Positions 29,603-37,920 of a stretch of DNA of 64,000 nt are shown here, piece by piece. A program made the position numbers and the translations under genes. Origin of the DNA: Sphingomonas aliaeris (GTDB lineage: Bacteria > Pseudomonadota > Alphaproteobacteria > Sphingomonadales > Sphingomonadaceae); the NCBI RefSeq assembly GCF_016743815.1, contig NZ_CP061035.1:64501-128500 (forward strand), given 5' to 3'. Position 1 is the stretch's first letter. Each line of letters begins with the position of its first letter. The notes beneath the pieces are model-generated. The model was not told the origin of the DNA. It saw only the letters and a program-made list of their open reading frames with translations, and searched no databases.

Positions 29603-29660
29603 TTGACACCCCATAGCCCGATCCATAGCATGTGCAAATAGCATCATATAAACATACGAA
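29603..29660. promoter_or_regulatory. Divergent control region for the two large operons
   Basis: The 116 bases between the minus-strand solute-binding-like gene and the plus-strand CoA-transferase gene are AT-richer than their surroundings. TTGACA at 29603-29608 faces the plus operon, with a weak TAGCAT (29626-29631) downstream. TCATATAA (29644-29651), closely followed by ACGAA, matches part of the element at 9065-9080. This region probably drives the eleven-gene operon and the GH106 operon together. Confidence 0.4.
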
Positions 29661-29675
29661 TGCGAGAACTGCCGC

Positions 29676-30854
29676 GTGGAGACGGATGACTTGGCCGAGC
29701 GGCTCGACCCTTCGGAGCTGCCTTTGGCCGGCCTGACAATATTGGATCTGAGCCAGTTTCTCGCGGGGCCATCCTGCGCGCTGCGGCTGGCCGATCTCGG
29801 CGCGCGGGTCATCAAGGTCGAGCGGCGCGATGGCGGCGATGCCAGCCGGTCCCTGTTTCTCGCAGACATGGCGTTCGACGGGTCCAGCGCGCTGTTCCAT
29901 GCGATAAATCGCGGCAAGGAAAGTTACGCCGCGGACCTCAAGGATCCGGACGATCTCGCCGCCGTCCGCCAACTCGTCGCGCGCGCCGACGTGCTGATCC
30001 ACAATTTCCGACCCGGCATCATGGACCGGCTTGGGCTGGGTTGGGAGGCGGTCCGCACGCTCAACCCCCGCCTGATCTACGCAGGCGTCAGTGGATATGG
30101 CACGGACGGCCCGTGGCGCGATCGTCCCGGGCAGGATCTGCTGGTGCAGGCGCTTTCCGGGCTCGCCTGGCTTTCGGGCGATGCCGATGATGCGCCGGTT
30201 CCCGCAGGCTTTTCGGTGACCGACATGATGGCTGGCGCACAATTATGCCAGGGCGTCCTCGCCCTGCTGGTCCGGCGCGGGGTCAGCGGACAGGGCGGGC
30301 GGGTCGATGTCAGCCTGATGGAAACCGCGATCGACCTGCAGTTCGAGCATCTGTCCGTGCACCTCAATCGCGACGAAAAGATGCCGCAGCGCAGCCGGGT
30401 CGCCAACGGTAACGTTTATCTCGCCGCGCCCTACGGTATCTATGCGACGGCTTCGGGTCATCTCGCGCTGGCGATGGCGCCAATCGATCGCTTGGGTGTG
30501 CTGCTCGGGTTGCCCGAACTCGGCGCGTTCCCGGCCGACCGCTGGTTTGCCGAGCGTGACGCGATCAAGGCGATACTGCGCGATCATCTGCATACGCGAC
30601 CGGCACAGGACTGGCTCGATATTCTCGAGCCGGCCGGCATCTGGTGCGCGCCCGTGCTCGACTGGCCGGCGCTGATGTCGGAACCCGCCTTTACCGCGTT
30701 GAATGCCACGCAGCGGATCCAGGCGCAGGATGGCGCCATGATGGCCACCACCCGCTGCCCGATCCGGATCGATGGCGAAATCCTTCACTCCGCGCGCGCG
30801 GCACCCCGACTGGGTGCCGATCGGGCTGCAATCGACCGGGAACTGGCCGCATGA
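29676..30854 (+). CDS. CaiB/BaiF family (class III) CoA-transferase
   Basis: This is a 392-aa family III CoA-transferase with its catalytic Asp in FSVTDMMAG and the usual [10 protein letters not shown] start, [27 protein letters not shown] and [15 protein letters not shown] blocks. Such enzymes move CoA between carboxylic acids by an aspartyl-CoA thioester intermediate. It starts at GTG 29676 and overlaps the MaoC gene by four bases. It opens an operon with a sugar ABC importer and galactosidase/fucosidase genes, which is unusual: no CoA ester is needed for known hexose or deoxyhexose routes. A paralog lies at 43674. It probably activates a sugar-derived acid; the substrate is unknown. Confidence 0.88.
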   Translation: METDDLAERLDPSELPLAGLTILDLSQFLAGPSCALRLADLGARVIKVERRDGGDASRSLFLADMAFDGSSALFHAINRGKESYAADLKDPDDLAAVRQLVARADVLIHNFRPGIMDRLGLGWEAVRTLNPRLIYAGVSGYGTDGPWRDRPGQDLLVQALSGLAWLSGDADDAPVPAGFSVTDMMAGAQLCQGVLALLVRRGVSGQGGRVDVSLMETAIDLQFEHLSVHLNRDEKMPQRSRVANGNVYLAAPYGIYATASGHLALAMAPIDRLGVLLGLPELGAFPADRWFAERDAIKAILRDHLHTRPAQDWLDILEPAGIWCAPVLDWPALMSEPAFTALNATQRIQAQDGAMMATTRCPIRIDGEILHSARAAPRLGADRAAIDRELAA

Positions 30855-31300
30855 TCGTCGCACAATATTTCGAGGATTATGTCGTCGGATCGGAGCGGAC
30901 GAGCTTCGGCCGGACCATCACCGAAACCGATTTCGTGGTCCATGCCGGCCATACCGGCGATTTCTTCCCGCATCACATGGATGCCGAATGGTGCAGGACG
31001 CAGGATATCGGGCAACGTATCGCGCACGGCACGATGGTGTTCGCGATCGGCATCGGGCTGACCGCGACGACGATCAATCCGCATGCGATGTCGTACGGCT
31101 ATGATCGGCTGCGCTTCATTCGCCCGGTGCATATCGGCGACACGATCACGACCGTGACGCGCATTTCAGACATGCGCGATCATGCCAAGCGCGCCGGGCA
31201 GGGCGTCGTCACCGAACAGGTGGATATCCGCAACCAGCGCGGCGAAACCGTGCTGGCGTGCGAGCATCTGTATCTCGTCACGCGCCGCCCGACCGACTGA
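30851..31300 (+). CDS. MaoC-like acyl-CoA hydratase/dehydratase
   Basis: This is a 149-aa single hot-dog domain protein of the MaoC family. The hydratase region shows [20 protein letters not shown] and the typical [13 protein letters not shown]. Small proteins of this type hydrate or dehydrate short acyl-CoA esters (for example mesaconyl- or itaconyl-CoA). Its start overlaps the CoA-transferase stop, so activation followed by (de)hydration is implied. The next gene begins one base after its stop. The actual acyl group is unknown. Confidence 0.85.
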   Translation: MIVAQYFEDYVVGSERTSFGRTITETDFVVHAGHTGDFFPHHMDAEWCRTQDIGQRIAHGTMVFAIGIGLTATTINPHAMSYGYDRLRFIRPVHIGDTITTVTRISDMRDHAKRAGQGVVTEQVDIRNQRGETVLACEHLYLVTRRPTD

Positions 31301-31301
31301 G

Positions 31302-32297
31302 ATGCGCTGGCGCCCGATTCCCCTCGCCATGACGGCTTTGGTCGCGATCGTCGCGAGCGGTTCGCTCATCGGCGTGCGCACCGCGGCCCGCGCGGCGAAC
31401 GGGTCGGTCGCGGTCGGCGCAGCGGGTGGGCCACGCTATGGGCTATCGACCGTAGGGCTCAGCTACCCCTTCGCCGCGGCGATCGCCAAGGGCTTTGGTG
31501 ATGCTGCGGCGCGTGCGGGTGCGACCGCAGTCATCCTGGATGCCAAGGGCGATGTGCAGAAACAGGCCAACGATATCGACGACCTGATTGCGCAGCGCGT
31601 CGCCGGCATCGCGGTGATGCCGCTGGATTCGGTCGTCGCGCAGGGGTGGGTGCAGCGCGCAGGGCGCGCCGGCGTACCGATCGCAGCAGTCGCGGCGCTG
31701 GTCGGCGATCCTCGCACCCGGCGGGTGGAGGATGTCTATCCGGGCTTGGTCGCGCTGGCATCGCAGGACGAAGTCGCCGCAGGCCGGTCCGCCGGTCAAC
31801 TTGCGGCAAGACTGCTGCCGAAGGACCGCCCGGCCCGCATCGCGATCATTGAAGGCGCGGCGGGCTTTCCGGAAGTAGAGCAGCGCGCGCGGGGCTTTCG
31901 CCAGGCGCTGGACGCGGCGGGCGCACATTATGCGATCGTCGCCGCGCAGCCGGGCAACTGGACGAGCGAGGGGGGCGAGGCCGCGTGCCAGAACATCCTC
32001 GCGGCGCAACCCGGGATCGACCTGTTCTACAACGAAGCGGACGACATGGTGGTCGGTTGTGCCCGCGCCGTCCGTGCCGCCGGGTCAAAGGCCCGGTTGA
32101 TCGGTGTCGGCGGATCGAAGCTCGCTATCGCGTCGATCAAGGCCGGCGCCGTCGATGGCACGGTATGCTTCAAGCCCGAAGCGCTCGGCGCACTTGCGTT
32201 CCAGGCGCTTGCCAGTCCCGGCGGCGATCGTTTTCGGACCTATCCGATCCCGGCGGTCACCCGTGCCACGGTGCAGCAATGCGTCGGGCAATGGTGA
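31302..32297 (+). CDS. RbsB-type periplasmic sugar-binding protein
   Basis: This is a 331-aa periplasmic binding protein of the ribose/galactose (family 2, PF13407) group. An N-terminal signal of about 30 residues (ALVAIVASGSLIGVRTAARA) is followed by two lobes: a first lobe starting with SYPFAAAIAKGFGDAA, and a hinge and second lobe with IEGAAGFPEVEQRARGFRQAL and FYNEADDMVVGCARAV. It is the ligand-capturing part of the importer encoded by the next two genes. Pentoses, deoxyhexoses or apiose are known ligands of the family; the specificity here is not visible. Confidence 0.88.
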   Translation: MRWRPIPLAMTALVAIVASGSLIGVRTAARAANGSVAVGAAGGPRYGLSTVGLSYPFAAAIAKGFGDAAARAGATAVILDAKGDVQKQANDIDDLIAQRVAGIAVMPLDSVVAQGWVQRAGRAGVPIAAVAALVGDPRTRRVEDVYPGLVALASQDEVAAGRSAGQLAARLLPKDRPARIAIIEGAAGFPEVEQRARGFRQALDAAGAHYAIVAAQPGNWTSEGGEAACQNILAAQPGIDLFYNEADDMVVGCARAVRAAGSKARLIGVGGSKLAIASIKAGAVDGTVCFKPEALGALAFQALASPGGDRFRTYPIPAVTRATVQQCVGQW

Positions 32298-33784
32298 ATA
32301 CCCCGCTCCTCGCCCTGCGCGGTATCGCGAAGGTATGGCCGAACGGTACGGTCGCGCTGCGCGGGGTCGATCTGGAGGTGCGGCCGGGTCGCGTTCACGG
32401 CTTGCTCGGCGCGAACGGGGCGGGCAAGTCGACCTTGATCAAGATTCTCGCGGGCGCGGTGCCGGCGAGCGGCGGTACGATCGCGTGGCGCGGCGACGAT
32501 GTGCGGTGGCGGACGCCGCGCGATGCGCGTGCCGCGGGAATCGCCACATTGTACCAGCACATCCCGCTCGTCCCGACGCTCAGCGCGCTCGACAATATCC
32601 TGCTCGAACAGCGCCGTGGCTGGCGTGGCGACGCGGCGATGCGCAGTAAGGCGGCGGCAATCGTCGCGACCCTGGGCGACCCGTTCGATCTGGATGATAT
32701 GGTCGGCGATCTGCCGATCGGTGCGCGTCAGATGGTCGCGATGGCGCAGGCGCTGATCGGCGACCCCGCTCTGGTCATTCTGGACGAGCCGACCGCGGCA
32801 CTCGGCGAACAGGAACGCGAAACCGCCTACCGGATGATCCGGCGGCTGGCGGCGGAGGGCCGGGCGGTGCTGTTCATCTCGCACTTCCTCGATGAGATCG
32901 TCGCCCTTACCGATGAGGTCACGGTGCTGCGCGACGGGCAGGCGGTGTTGCGCGCCGAAACCGCGTCGCTTGACGAAGCTGCCATCGCCGCGGCGATCGC
33001 CGGCCGGTCGGTCGGCGCGATGACCCGGTCCACCACACGGAAGAAGCTGTCGGGCGCGATGCTCGACGTGAGCGATCTTCGCTCGCCGGGCCGGCTGGCA
33101 TCGACGTCGCTTGCGGTGGGTGCGGGCGAGATCGTCGGGATTGCCGGTTTGCTCGGGTCGGGGCGCAGCGAATTGCTCCACGCGATCTTCGGCGCGGATC
33201 CAGCGGCGAGCGGCAAGATCGTCGTCGATGGTTCCAAAGTGACGCTCGCGCCGGAATACACGGTCGCGGCGGGAATCGCGCTCCTTCCGGAAGATCGCGC
33301 GCGGCAGGGGTTCGTGGCGCAGATGACGATCGCCGAGAATATCGCGCTGCCGCGGCGCGGCACGTTGATCGATCGCGCGGGCGAGGACGCTGCCGCGCGC
33401 GCCGCTATCGCCCGCCTCGCGATCAAGGCCGCAGGCCCCGAGGCGCTGGTCGGCGAGCTTTCGGGCGGGAACGCGCAAAAGGTCGTGATCGCCAAGTGGC
33501 TCGTGCCCGGCACGCGCGTCCTGCTGCTCGACGAACCGACCGCGGGGATCGATATCGGGGCGCGGACCGATATTCTCGAACTAATCCGCGCGCTTGCCGA
33601 CGATGGCCTGGCGGTGGTGCTGGTCAGTTCCGAGTTCGAGGAATTGCTTGCCATATCGGACAGGATCCTCGTCATGCGCGACGGCGCGGTGGTGCGCGAC
33701 ATCGCCGATCCGACGACGTTAGACGAGGCGGCCTTGATCCAGCTGGCGGGTGGCAGCCAGGCGCGTTGGGAGGATGCCGCGTGA
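32291..33784 (+). CDS. RbsA-type sugar ABC importer ATPase
   Basis: This is a 497-aa double ATPase. The first domain has Walker A GANGAGKST, a degenerate signature (LPIGARQMVAMAQAL) and Walker B VILDEPTAAL. The second has an atypical Walker A (GLLGSGRSELLH), as usual in this family, the signature LSGGNAQKV, and LLLDEPTAGIDIG. It energises sugar import with the RbsC-like permease. ATG 32291 overlaps the binding-protein stop by seven bases; an in-frame ATG at 32279 is possible. Confidence 0.93.
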   Translation: MVNTPLLALRGIAKVWPNGTVALRGVDLEVRPGRVHGLLGANGAGKSTLIKILAGAVPASGGTIAWRGDDVRWRTPRDARAAGIATLYQHIPLVPTLSALDNILLEQRRGWRGDAAMRSKAAAIVATLGDPFDLDDMVGDLPIGARQMVAMAQALIGDPALVILDEPTAALGEQERETAYRMIRRLAAEGRAVLFISHFLDEIVALTDEVTVLRDGQAVLRAETASLDEAAIAAAIAGRSVGAMTRSTTRKKLSGAMLDVSDLRSPGRLASTSLAVGAGEIVGIAGLLGSGRSELLHAIFGADPAASGKIVVDGSKVTLAPEYTVAAGIALLPEDRARQGFVAQMTIAENIALPRRGTLIDRAGEDAAARAAIARLAIKAAGPEALVGELSGGNAQKVVIAKWLVPGTRVLLLDEPTAGIDIGARTDILELIRALADDGLAVVLVSSEFEELLAISDRILVMRDGAVVRDIADPTTLDEAALIQLAGGSQARWEDAA

Positions 33785-34953
33785 GCAGGATCGATTGGCG
33801 ACGACATTTCGGGTTGCGTGAGGCGGGGGTCTATTACGCGCTGCTGATCCTGCTCGGTATCCTCGCGGCGATGGCACAGGCGCGCGGCCTGCCGAATTAC
33901 CTGACGGCGCAAAATCTCGGCAATATCGGCTATCAGGCGTCGCTGGTCGGCATTATGGGCGTCGCGATGACGGTGATGCTGATCACCGGTGCGTTCGATC
34001 TGTCCGTCGCTTCGGTTGCGGCGCTCGCCGCGGCGATACTGGTCGGACTGGCGCCGCAGATCGGCTTTCCGCTCGCCGCCCTGGCCGCGCTGATCACGGC
34101 CGCCGGCATCGGACTGCTTAACGGCGCGATCGTCCAGTTCGTCGGAATCAATGCGTTCATCGTCACGCTCGGCACGTTGACGGCGGTGCGCGGACTGGTG
34201 CTGGTGCTCACCGACGGCCGGTCGCTGATGGTCGAAAGGGCCGATACGCTGGCGCAAATGCTGGCGTTCGAAAGCACGCGCGTGCCGGTATTCTGGGCAC
34301 TATTGCTGATCGCTGCCGCGCTATGCGCGCTGGGCCTGACCAGGCGTCAGCCGCTGGTGATCGGCAGCGGTATCGTGGTGGCGGTTCTCGCCTTGCTCGC
34401 CGGCCCGGCCTTCTCCGTCGCGGCGCCGGTCGTGTATCTCGCGATCTTCACGGCGCTCGTCTGGGCGGTGCTGAAATTCACCGTGATCGGGCGGAATATC
34501 TATGCGGTTGGCGGAAATGCCGAGGCGGCACGGCTGTCGGGGATCAACGTCCATGCCTACAAGCTCGGCGCATTCATCCTGTCGGGGCTGGCGGCGGGGT
34601 TCGCCGGCATCCTGTTCGGTTGCCGGCTCGGCGCGATCAACCCGACCGCGTTGCAGGGCACCGAACTGACCGTCATCGCCGCGGCGATCCTCGGCGGAAC
34701 GTCTCTGTTCGGCGGCGCAGGCAGCGTGGTCAAGACGGTGGTCGGCGCATTGCTGCTGTTCACGCTGACCAACGGGTTCAACGTGCTCAATCTGGGGGCC
34801 AGCTATCAGGGCCTGATCGAGGGCGTCGTCGTGATCGCGGCGGCGGCGATCTACACGATCGGTGGCGAGCGCAAGCGGACGCGTCGGGTGCCAGCCGAGG
34901 CGTCGCCCGTGCTCGAAACGATGCCGGTGCCGCCGTCCGGGGCGCCGGTATGA
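33781..34953 (+). CDS. RbsC-type sugar ABC importer permease
   Basis: This is a 390-aa inner-membrane permease of the branched-chain/ribose group with eight to ten hydrophobic segments. It carries the characteristic GAFDLSVASVAALAA, GINAFIVTLGT and GGNAEAARLSGINV (coupling helix) blocks. It starts at GTG 33781 overlapping the ATPase stop. With the two genes before it, it forms a complete importer, something sphingomonads seldom use for sugars, which hints at acquired DNA. A hydrophilic C-terminal tail of about 25 residues follows the last helix. Confidence 0.92.
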   Translation: MSRIDWRRHFGLREAGVYYALLILLGILAAMAQARGLPNYLTAQNLGNIGYQASLVGIMGVAMTVMLITGAFDLSVASVAALAAAILVGLAPQIGFPLAALAALITAAGIGLLNGAIVQFVGINAFIVTLGTLTAVRGLVLVLTDGRSLMVERADTLAQMLAFESTRVPVFWALLLIAAALCALGLTRRQPLVIGSGIVVAVLALLAGPAFSVAAPVVYLAIFTALVWAVLKFTVIGRNIYAVGGNAEAARLSGINVHAYKLGAFILSGLAAGFAGILFGCRLGAINPTALQGTELTVIAAAILGGTSLFGGAGSVVKTVVGALLLFTLTNGFNVLNLGASYQGLIEGVVVIAAAAIYTIGGERKRTRRVPAEASPVLETMPVPPSGAPV

Positions 34954-36143
34954 CAAGCTTGCGCATCGCGGTCCGGCGTTTCGATCCGTTTGCGAAAGCG
35001 ATCGCCGCGCAATTCGCCGACTTCGTCGCGACGACAGGCAGCGACGCGACGCTCGATGCCGTCGAGCTTGACCTGAACCCGCTGCATCAGGCGACGATTG
35101 GAGATCGCGGCCTGGCGACCGGCGCGTGGGACATCGCGTTCCTGAATACCGACTGGCTCGCCGAGGCGGTCGCCGACGATCTGCTGGAGGATCTCGCGCC
35201 ACATCTCGATCGGCAACCGATCGCCGGTTTCCCGGAGGATTGGAGCCCGTCTTTGACCGGATTGCAGCGCTTCGCCGGGGGCTTCTGGGGCATGCCGTAT
35301 CATGACGGGCCGCAATGTCTGGTGTATCGCAAGGATCTGATCGCCACGCCGCCCGCGACTTGGGACGAATTCCACGCCTGCGCCCGCGGGCTGCAGAAGC
35401 CGGCGCAAGACCGCTACGGGACGGTGCTTGCGCTCTTTCCCGACGGTCATAACAGCTTCTACGATTTCTGCATTCACGTTTGGTCGCGCGGGGGCGAGCT
35501 GTTCGACGAGGACGGACAGATCGACCTGACCTCGCCGCAGGCGGTCGATGCATTGGATTTCCTGCGTGGGCTCGCACGTGATCCGGATGCGATCGCGCCG
35601 GGCTGTGCGGCGATGGACAGCGTCGCATCGGGCATGGCCTTTGCCGCGGGCAAGGTCGCGCTGATGGCGAACTGGTTCGGCTTCGCCGCCTATTGCGACA
35701 CCTCCGCGGACAGCAAGGTCGCAGGACTGGTCGATGTCGCACCTTTGCCCGCCGGACCGGGTGGGACCAGCGTGTCGCTCAACGTCTTCTGGGTGTTGGC
35801 GATCGGCACGGGCTCGCGTCACAAATCGCTCGCCTGGGCATTTCTGCGTCATTGCGCGACTGCGGCGATGGACCGGCTGACGACGACGTCCGGTGCGATC
35901 GGCGTACGGCGGTCGACCTGGAACGATCCCGAGATTAACGCGACAATTCCCTATTATCACCGGCTCGAATGGTTGCACGAACATGCTCGCGAGATGCCGG
36001 TAACGCCCGATCTTGCGCGGATCAGCCATATCGTCGACGATCTGATCACGGCGGCGGTCGCCACGGACCGTGCGACGGCCGATCTGCTTGCCGAGGCCCA
36101 GTCTCGAGCCCTGACACCAGCTCGTGCGGGGGCGGCCCTATGA
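34950..36143 (+). CDS. Second family 1 solute-binding-like protein without signal peptide
   Basis: This is a 397-aa protein resembling family 1 ABC solute-binding proteins: GFWGMPYHDGPQCLVYRKDL, PATWDEFHACARGLQ, SRGGELFDEDGQIDLTSPQAVDALDFL, and SLNVFWVLAIGTGSRHKSLAWAFL. The N terminus MTSLRIAVRRFDPF is not a secretion signal, and the ATGA overlap with the permease gene fixes the start. The adjacent importer already has its own RbsB-type binding protein of a different family, so this one is surplus to transport. It resembles the protein at 28450 in architecture. A cytosolic sensor or buffer of the imported glycan or sugar acid is the likely role; no precedent in sugar operons is known to me. 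Confidence 0.78.
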   Translation: MTSLRIAVRRFDPFAKAIAAQFADFVATTGSDATLDAVELDLNPLHQATIGDRGLATGAWDIAFLNTDWLAEAVADDLLEDLAPHLDRQPIAGFPEDWSPSLTGLQRFAGGFWGMPYHDGPQCLVYRKDLIATPPATWDEFHACARGLQKPAQDRYGTVLALFPDGHNSFYDFCIHVWSRGGELFDEDGQIDLTSPQAVDALDFLRGLARDPDAIAPGCAAMDSVASGMAFAAGKVALMANWFGFAAYCDTSADSKVAGLVDVAPLPAGPGGTSVSLNVFWVLAIGTGSRHKSLAWAFLRHCATAAMDRLTTTSGAIGVRRSTWNDPEINATIPYYHRLEWLHEHAREMPVTPDLARISHIVDDLITAAVATDRATADLLAEAQSRALTPARAGAAL

Positions 36144-37201
36144 TTGCGCTGCGCCAAGCCTGGCCGATGCCCTCGAAACCCCGCCCTATCGTGATCATCG
36201 GGACCGGTGGGATCGTAAGGGACGCGCATCTTCCGGCTTATCGTGAGGCCGGATTCGCGGTTTCCGGTGTCTACGATCCGGACCGGGACCGCGCGGGGGC
36301 GCTGGCGGGCAAATGGGGTATCCAGACCGTCTTCGCGTCACTCGAAGACGCGGCGGGCGCCGACGCGGTGTTCGATGTCGCAGCCCCGCCGCTCACGCAC
36401 CACGAGATCCTCGCCGCGCTACCGCATGGCGCCACGGTGCTGCTGCAAAAGCCCATGGGGCTCGATCTCGCCGCGGCGACGGCGATACGCGATGTTTGCG
36501 CGGATCGGGGACTGACGGCTTCGGTCAATTTCCAGTTGCGCTATTCGGCGATGATGCTTGCCGTGGCGGACGCCGTTTCGCGAAACATGCTCGGCAAATT
36601 GACCGAGATCGAGGTACAGATCAACCTCGCCACGCCGTGGCATCTCTTTCCGCATCTGCAAGGCAATCCGCGGGTCGAGATCGTCAGCCATTCAATCCAT
36701 TATCTCGATGCGATCCGCGCGCTCGTCGGCAATCCGACATCGGTTTTCGCACGCAGTTACGGCCATCCGTCCAGCACGCTGGCCGACACGCGCACATCGA
36801 TCATCCTCGATTACGGCGCGACGTTGCGCGTGTTGCTGTCGATCAACCACCATCACGATTTCGGGCGCGAATTCCAGGCGGCGCAGTTCCGCGTCGAAGG
36901 AAGCGAGGGTGCTGCGGTCGCCAAGCTTGGCGTGCTGCTCGACTATCCCGCTGGCGAGCCGGATGAATTGTGGATGGTCGCGCGCGGGGCGGCCTGGGAG
37001 CAGGTGCCGCTGGCCGGCGCATGGTTCCCCGACGCTTTTATCGGCCCGATGGCCAATCTCCAGCGCTTCGCAGCGGGGGAGGACGACATCCTGTGTACTG
37101 CCGTCGACGACGCCTGGCAGACGATGGCGTTGGTCGAGGCCTGTTACCGATCGGGCGATCAGCCCGGCACTCCCTTACCCATCATGAGGACCGAACCTTG
37201 A
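36140..37201 (+). CDS. Gfo/Idh/MocA family oxidoreductase
   Basis: This is a 353-aa NAD(P)-dependent sugar oxidoreductase. The Rossmann domain begins IIGTGGIVRDAHLPAY, and the conserved EKP motif appears as QKP in LLQKPMGLDL. The C-terminal alpha/beta domain has SHSIHYLDAIRALVG, which holds the usual active-site His. It overlaps both neighbours by four bases (ATGA junctions). Members oxidise aldoses or inositols at C1 or C3; D-apiose dehydrogenase belongs to this family, so that is a candidate reaction alongside galactose, arabinose or fucose oxidation. Confidence 0.85.
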   Translation: MIALRQAWPMPSKPRPIVIIGTGGIVRDAHLPAYREAGFAVSGVYDPDRDRAGALAGKWGIQTVFASLEDAAGADAVFDVAAPPLTHHEILAALPHGATVLLQKPMGLDLAAATAIRDVCADRGLTASVNFQLRYSAMMLAVADAVSRNMLGKLTEIEVQINLATPWHLFPHLQGNPRVEIVSHSIHYLDAIRALVGNPTSVFARSYGHPSSTLADTRTSIILDYGATLRVLLSINHHHDFGREFQAAQFRVEGSEGAAVAKLGVLLDYPAGEPDELWMVARGAAWEQVPLAGAWFPDAFIGPMANLQRFAAGEDDILCTAVDDAWQTMALVEACYRSGDQPGTPLPIMRTEP

Positions 37202-37920
37202 CCGACCTGACCGGAAAGACAGCATTCGTCACCGCCGCCGCACAGGGTATCGGCCGCGCCTCCGCGCTGGCGCTCGCCTCGGCGGGCGCGCGCGTGATTG
37301 CCACCGACGTCAACGCGGCCGCGTTGGCCGGGCTTGAAGGGCCGGGCATCGAAACGCGCCGGCTCGACGTGCTCGATGCGGCTGCGGTCGCGGCGTGTGC
37401 TGCTGACCCGGTCGACATCCTGTTCAATTGTGCGGGTGTCGTTCACGGCGGCAACGTACTCGAAACCAGCGACGAAGATCTCGACTTCGCCTGGGCGCTG
37501 AACGTCAAGGCGATGACGCGGATGTGTCGCGCGGTGCTACCCGGAATGGTCGCGCGCGGCGGCGGTGCGATCATCAATATGTCTTCGGTCGCATCCAGCG
37601 TGAAGGGCGTGCCCAACCGCTTCGCCTATTCGGTGTCGAAGGCGGCGGTGATCGGACTGACCAAGTCGGTCGCAGCGGATTTCGTGGACAAGAATATCAG
37701 GGTCACGGCGATCTGCCCCGGCACGGTCGAGACGCCATCGTTGCACGACCGGCTGGGCGCCGGGGGCGATTACGAAGGCGCCCGCGCGGCGTTCATCGCG
37801 CGCCAGCCGATCGGACGGATCGGCCAACCGGAGGAGATTGCCGATCTCGTTGTCTATCTTGCCGGTGCTACCTATACCACCGGGCAAGTCCAGATCATCG
37901 ACGGCGGCTGGGCGCTATGA
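37198..37920 (+). CDS. SDR, probable 2-keto-3-deoxy-L-fuconate dehydrogenase
   Basis: This is a 240-aa SDR that starts at TTG 37198 (GAGGA seven bases upstream) and overlaps the previous stop. It closely follows the bacterial ketodeoxyfuconate dehydrogenase/animal BDH2 pattern: cofactor loop TAAAQGIG (12-19), VDILFNCAGVVHGG, NMSSVASSVKGVPNR, Tyr144 and Lys148 in YSVSKAA, and CPGTVETPSL. This enzyme would oxidise 2-keto-3-deoxy-L-fuconate, and the FAH hydrolase at 10299 could cleave the product to pyruvate and lactate. An L-fucosidase gene two genes downstream supports it. The earlier fucose steps are not in this operon and might be shared with the rhamnose enzymes. Confidence 0.75.
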   Translation: MTDLTGKTAFVTAAAQGIGRASALALASAGARVIATDVNAAALAGLEGPGIETRRLDVLDAAAVAACAADPVDILFNCAGVVHGGNVLETSDEDLDFAWALNVKAMTRMCRAVLPGMVARGGGAIINMSSVASSVKGVPNRFAYSVSKAAVIGLTKSVAADFVDKNIRVTAICPGTVETPSLHDRLGAGGDYEGARAAFIARQPIGRIGQPEEIADLVVYLAGATYTTGQVQIIDGGWAL

